Assembly (NCBI RefSeq): GCF_001442615.1
Contig: NZ_LMXN01000010.1
Span: 164,065-228,064, forward strand
Length of the DNA: 64,000 bases
Origin: Algoriphagus resistens
GTDB lineage: Bacteria > Bacteroidota > Bacteroidia > Cytophagales > Cyclobacteriaceae
Reading direction: 5' to 3'
Positions 60,901-64,000 of this stretch are shown here, piece by piece. Position 1 is the stretch's first letter. The number at the start of each line of letters is the position of its first letter. The notes beneath the pieces are model-generated. The model had not been told where the DNA came from, did no database searches, and saw only the letters and a list, made by a program, of their open reading frames with translations. Both the position numbers and the translations under genes were made by a program.

Positions 60901-63326
60901 TAGAGACAACAATGCGGAGTGCACCAGGTTCCCGAGACAGGGCATTACGTAGGCTACAGGATTTGGCTACTGCCGCAGAAATTGCGGGATTGGTCATCTC
61001 TGGACCGGTTGGAATAGGTATTGGATTAGCAGGTGGTGCAGCCGGGGCAATTATAGCAGGCGAGCATCTATGGCGTCGACATCGGGCAGATCGTTTTGAT
61101 TGGGATTTTGCCACATTTATGGATATTTCCGCCATTGTGGGGGGAGCAATACCATTCTTGGGTATGACCTCAAGAAGAATGGGCAGCCTAGTATACTATG
61201 TAGGAGTCGCACAACTAGGTCAATCCGTTCTGGTCATTCCAATCCAGCTTGAACAACAATTGCGGCAAATTGAAATGGATACGACCTTATCCCCTGGCGA
61301 GCGAAGTGCACGAAGGGCTGAAGCATTTTTACAAGCTGTTAGGTCAGGGGTTGTGACTACGATTTCAGCAGCTCAGATGCTTGAGCATGGACCTCCGGTA
61401 TCGGAAGGAAATGGTGAAAGCGCTACCCCAACTGAATTGCCTGAAGTTGATACGCCAACTGTTCCCAATATTGATTCTCCTACCGTCCATCCGAACCCCC
61501 CATCTGTTGACAGAGGATCAGATATACCAGGCATACCAGTTGAAACAGAAGTTACACCCGAATCTTTACTAGGAGGAGAAGTATCACCTGTCAGTTCCTC
61601 TTCTCCCGAAAACCCAGTTGTTGGGGATACTGCTGACCCATTGGTAAGAGAATTGGTCCTTCATAGAGATCGGATACAGCAGCAACTGGATACACTACGT
61701 AGAAGTTCTCCGGAAGCAACGCTTCTAGGACTGGAAATTGCTGACATTAATGAAGCCTTGGAAGGGCTAAGGATGGCAGACGAAGATGTGGCGAATGCTG
61801 CGGATCTGGATAGAAATGCCATAGAATTACTGGAGCATTTAAGGAGTATCGATGACAGTGCACCTGCCGGAGACAGAATCTGGGAAACAGACCCAATGCC
61901 AGATGCAACGGTAATGCAAGACGCTGACCCTACTGACAGCTTTGGATCGAACCTGATGTACAATAACTCGATAGCAAATGATCCTCTTAGAGAAGCTGCA
62001 ATTTATCGAAATAGTGAAACAAACGAATATATCATTGTTCAGGGAGAAGAGCGAATGGTTTCTGTTGGAGATGGTGAAGGCCCACTGTCTGGTGGAAGGC
62101 AGCAAGCTTGGAAAGAACTATTGAATGAAGGCCAGGATCGAGGTAGCTGGGAATTGGAAGCCCATTATCATCCTCTGTCCCCAGAAACAGGTGAGGCTTT
62201 ATATACCAATAGGATTCCGAGTGGCGGGGGTGGAGATATTGGAGTTATAGTGTTAGAGTCGATAACGGCGGGCGGAAATCCTCGATCATCCAGGATTGAT
62301 TTCAGGCTTCCTGATGGAACTATGGAATATACCATTTACTCATTTATACCTGGTGTGGAAAACCCCATTATTGTGGACATTCCGCAATCATTTGGTAGTC
62401 GTCGGCGAAGTAGGCTTGAATTTCCAAGTGTAGAGGCGTATCACGAATGGGCCAGTGATCAACTGGGAGGAGCAGATATGGGTAGCGTCCCAACCTTGAT
62501 TTCAGAGACTGTTTTGGGATCCCGGGTCACCGAAGTCTCAGATGTTCCAAGATCTGCGGACAGTGAAACCCCATCAATAAGCTCGCCGGGTGAATCAATA
62601 ACCCCAAGAGCCGCTGGCACCAGGCGGGGTCCGGAGACGGTTGCAGCCAGAGCTGAACGCCTCGCCAGAGAACAAAGTATGATGGAATATGATCAACGTA
62701 GACAAGCAAATGGTGGACGTGAAAGTATAACTGATTTTGCCAGACATGGACAAACTTTCAACTCAATATTACAGACCCTTAGAAATGTACATGCAGCACT
62801 AACCTCAAGTGGACGGGGAGAACTTCTGCCTCAAATTAGGGAAGAAGTCCTTCAACAGACAATAGACCATTTTATTTTGCAAAACACTCCGCTGATGGAG
62901 CATTTGAGAAGTATAATTGACACCCTAAGACAATCCCCTAATGGTGCCAGAAATAGCGAAGGATGGCTAACCATAAGAGATAGCCTGCTTGGAGGAGATG
63001 ATGCATTACTAAATTACCTTTTAACAGGAAGATACCAGACAAGGCATAGAGGAGGTATAGGTTCACGATTGGTTGGAGCCAGAATACCAGACCTGGTAAC
63101 ATTTGATCTTGAAAATGGAATAGTTCAGGTAATTGATTGGACTACTGATATAGTGGGGGCAAACACTCCACATAATTTAAAAACCCATTTCTACATTGAA
63201 GTTATGAGGGCATTGCTAGGAAATACAGGCCCAGAAGTTTCAGGAAGAGATGTACGTATTCAGCTGGATAGTTCGGGAAATGCACTGGATCATTCCCTCA
63301 CTGTTGAAGGCCCATTGATTGAATAA
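57936..63326 (+). CDS. 1796-residue DUF4157 multi-domain protein, candidate polymorphic toxin of the injection system
   Basis: The N-terminal segment FFSPIPVQTKLKVNEPGDKF and EQEADS precede a CDTCEAEEKG motif. DUF4157 spans about residues 160-245 with HELTHTVQQ at 237-245. The middle holds coiled-coil helices (about 755-905). A small-residue-rich hydrophobic domain with possible membrane helices follows (about 1018-1130; GPVGIGIGLAGGAAGAIIAG). Later, HYHP at 1410-1413 with S1429 and D1434 looks like an incomplete JAB/MPN-type metal site. The last about 150 residues hold IPD at 1717-1719 and IDWTTD at 1733-1738, reminiscent of a PD-(D/E)xK core without its usual lysine. It is the last gene of the cluster. 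The long modular form is like polymorphic toxins. The toxin functions are inferred from pattern only. Confidence 0.7.
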   Translation: METQQERKNSKTASNGQRRSPFFSPIPVQTKLKVNEPGDKFEQEADSVAEQVVTQRSESSTNSDPSTPLPSSPNVTSQSDSGISNLSTIGKPSAVTVGSFQAKCDTCEAEEKGPQEEEIQRIPEPKIFFQANAGDDQEESTLMAKHGASSLPTVSDETARQLYSSKGSGNPLPKNTKSEMERSFGADFSHVRIHTDSAAQKMSKNLGAKAFTHGSDIYFNSGYFETSSQEGKKLLAHELTHTVQQNDGTAIQRFEGEEDESVGTEGTDQILDFSGDGAEPFATAFLQNFRLLRPEIFEESDIRVVVQLDREGVVFFNESGEQLSALIPINFLVRPGIYKVVWSTSGPILYPLNETGHGTFQGSIVTNATVPSDFYEFWNFNSTFLIVPDATGSGGGSSMPEEETQREDPQERPPLPAWADELNRGIQNHIRQLRTSPETSPDQATNLPDRAVIWINGHDDIYLNIWVDQAVRPIRLNEEDSQETAMDRIVETVRQIESGRDPSESLEVAEGVEQTGFEPDDSPGANGSPAQVQQGAILTDEQLTSPDSTANAIAYGAELISYDLANDEMPSLEEISGPDFLVAVLGANNRMSMQLDFSIAGARLIDQVGARMQYIRYYWEVIDVTGLNPIEREEGVDETLPGQGEMINPLSGELMRFGRDMEAIQEDTVADLNEMANDPYLFVTWPQRAAYLELIGLSNGIRVAGSIISSYLNLLTTPSNEIDIGWAEPGEYIIRCVASPVYEEDSQVRRASSVAVKAVRVVNIHERATQLVDKELTDLDRLYDLLDSASSEEERHLLLTQLSELERIQSQSAVERANEQLGQLEIQLNALNEIEGRTGTEGLSPAARLLRVQLELSGVTAAEMRDHLTEQRRVLSRMRSYGRRQEADMIQSYRPRVVLVSEENGASYPLIMILGESTDSEEGAYHFKLIDLTSPATQDEYEGRSSGEGMSGKNEALRNAFVNFRERNGYGRGTIAIRLPEEMPRGLTVETTMRSAPGSRDRALRRLQDLATAAEIAGLVISGPVGIGIGLAGGAAGAIIAGEHLWRRHRADRFDWDFATFMDISAIVGGAIPFLGMTSRRMGSLVYYVGVAQLGQSVLVIPIQLEQQLRQIEMDTTLSPGERSARRAEAFLQAVRSGVVTTISAAQMLEHGPPVSEGNGESATPTELPEVDTPTVPNIDSPTVHPNPPSVDRGSDIPGIPVETEVTPESLLGGEVSPVSSSSPENPVVGDTADPLVRELVLHRDRIQQQLDTLRRSSPEATLLGLEIADINEALEGLRMADEDVANAADLDRNAIELLEHLRSIDDSAPAGDRIWETDPMPDATVMQDADPTDSFGSNLMYNNSIANDPLREAAIYRNSETNEYIIVQGEERMVSVGDGEGPLSGGRQQAWKELLNEGQDRGSWELEAHYHPLSPETGEALYTNRIPSGGGGDIGVIVLESITAGGNPRSSRIDFRLPDGTMEYTIYSFIPGVENPIIVDIPQSFGSRRRSRLEFPSVEAYHEWASDQLGGADMGSVPTLISETVLGSRVTEVSDVPRSADSETPSISSPGESITPRAAGTRRGPETVAARAERLAREQSMMEYDQRRQANGGRESITDFARHGQTFNSILQTLRNVHAALTSSGRGELLPQIREEVLQQTIDHFILQNTPLMEHLRSIIDTLRQSPNGARNSEGWLTIRDSLLGGDDALLNYLLTGRYQTRHRGGIGSRLVGARIPDLVTFDLENGIVQVIDWTTDIVGANTPHNLKTHFYIEVMRALLGNTGPEVSGRDVRIQLDSSGNALDHSLTVEGPLIE

Positions 63327-63547
63327 GCTTATTTCCTACTCGTATCAATTCCGGAAAATCCTTTACGCTATAGTACTCATCTGATTCAGTAGGTATTTTT
63401 TGTGGAGAATGCCCAATCCTATAGTCGAAGATTTATACTAGCTTTCAAGACTGGTCCCTTTGGCTATTTCAACCATAGCATTTATGAATTTGATATCCTA
63501 AGGAGTTTTCCATTGGAAAATATGAAATAAATCCCCACTTTAATTAG

Positions 63548-64000
63548 ATGGTTTATCAGCATCGCATCGGAAACTTCAATTTTACTTTTTCTGATCTCAA
63601 AACCGTCTTGGCAAAGGCTTCCCCAGAAAAATCCGGGGATCAAATGGCAGGATTGGCTGCGCAAAGTGAACAGGAAAGGATTGCGGCCAAACTAGTTTTG
63701 GCAGATATTCCTCTGAAACTGTTTCTAAATGAGGAAATCATCCCCTCGGAAATCGATTCGGTATCCCAATTGATTCAGGAATCCTTTGATACCAATGCTT
63801 TTCAGACAATTTCTCATCTGACGGTAGGGGAATTCAGAAACTGGCTGCTGGACTACCAAACAGACGGAGAAAAAATAGCTCAAATCAGCTCCGGTCTCAC
63901 GCCAGAAATGGTGGCTGCAGTCAGCAAAATCATGGCAAACCAAGATCTGATCCTTGTAGCCTCCAAAATCAGAGTCATCACCAAATTCAGAAATACATTA
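63548..64000 (+). CDS. eutB: Ethanolamine ammonia-lyase large subunit, N-terminal part (3' end outside window)
   Basis: An ATG at 63548 opens a frame that stays open to the window end (151 residues). The sequence shows FSDLKTVLAKASPEKSGDQM, AGLAAQSEQERIAAKLVLAD and the helical EFRNWLLDYQTDG and LTPEMVAAVSKIMANQDLIL, which correspond block by block to E. coli EutB (KDVKEVLAKAN..SGD..AG.AA.S.QERVAAK.VL). EutB with EutC converts ethanolamine to acetaldehyde and ammonia with adenosylcobalamin. The 221-bp region before it has no gene, no clear terminator of the injection operon, and no cobalamin riboswitch that I can recognise. The partner eutC should lie just outside the window. Confidence 0.93.
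   Translation, partial: MVYQHRIGNFNFTFSDLKTVLAKASPEKSGDQMAGLAAQSEQERIAAKLVLADIPLKLFLNEEIIPSEIDSVSQLIQESFDTNAFQTISHLTVGEFRNWLLDYQTDGEKIAQISSGLTPEMVAAVSKIMANQDLILVASKIRVITKFRNTL

Noticed and set aside
34347..63326. Prophage or phage tail-like bacteriocin (tailocin)
   Set aside because: No capsid, portal, terminase, integrase, holin or endolysin is visible. The DUF4255, DUF5908, DUF4157 and AAA+ genes are eCIS markers and not phage ones.
63327..63547. Cobalamin riboswitch before eutB
   Set aside because: Expected because EutB uses adenosylcobalamin, but I could not find a B12-box-like element or the supporting stems in these 221 bases.
1..64000. tRNA and rRNA genes
   Set aside because: I saw no cloverleaf with a T-loop GTTCGAATC-type core outside coding regions and no rRNA-like sequence.

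Overview
The window looks like chromosomal DNA of a Bacteroidota bacterium, most likely of the Cytophagales / Cyclobacteriaceae (Algoriphagus-like) type. Grounds for this are a SusC/SusD pair, a second TonB-dependent receptor with an N-terminal carboxypeptidase-like domain, many lipoproteins with a Bacteroidota-style lipobox, a few -7 elements of the TAnnTTTG type, and a contractile injection gene cluster whose order recalls the AlgoCIS system described from Algoriphagus machipongonensis. The genus is an inference.

Left part (1-33.5 kb): ordinary chromosomal genes. In order they are the 3' end of a DUF985 cupin gene, a TonB receptor with a beta-helix lipoprotein, a MoxR ATPase, an RluE-like pseudouridine synthase with a 58-residue protein, an M20 amidohydrolase, a NIPSNAP protein, an M1 aminopeptidase-like protein next to a HupE/UreJ-like membrane protein and a DUF6702-like protein, a SusC/SusD pair facing a GH43 glycosidase, a 2H phosphoesterase, a tandem universal stress protein, a methyltransferase, an MsbA-like ABC exporter, a 1205-residue multi-domain membrane protein of unknown function, a LolC/LolE-type permease with rbfA, and a polytopic membrane protein.

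Right part (33.5-63.3 kb): a LuxR-type regulator, then a perfect 48-bp palindrome, then 18 tightly packed same-strand genes forming a complete extracellular contractile injection system (eCIS). They encode the DUF4255 cap, a candidate cap adaptor, one sheath, two tube proteins, a 56-residue DUF5908 protein, a LysM tube/spike adaptor, a VgrG-like spike, a PAAR tip, a gp25-like wedge, two large baseplate proteins, a 1365-residue PKD-repeat protein (possible fibre or cage), a tape-measure-family protein and the AAA+ assembly ATPase. Three DUF4157 proteins are interleaved and are the likely cargo. One carries a beta-rich barrel-like domain, one a second zincin motif split by a long coiled coil, and one is an 1796-residue protein with JAB-like and nuclease-like segments. 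After the cluster, eutB (ethanolamine ammonia-lyase large subunit) begins and runs off the window.

Non-coding structure includes four diverged copies of a ~95-bp intergenic repeat with a covarying hairpin (two on each strand), two copies of a ~41-bp motif flanking the NIPSNAP gene, one followed by a perfect 14-bp-arm hairpin, several clear intrinsic terminators, and inverted repeats in the susC leader and between the hupE-like and DUF6702-like genes. I saw no rRNA, tRNA, CRISPR array, insertion sequence or integrase.
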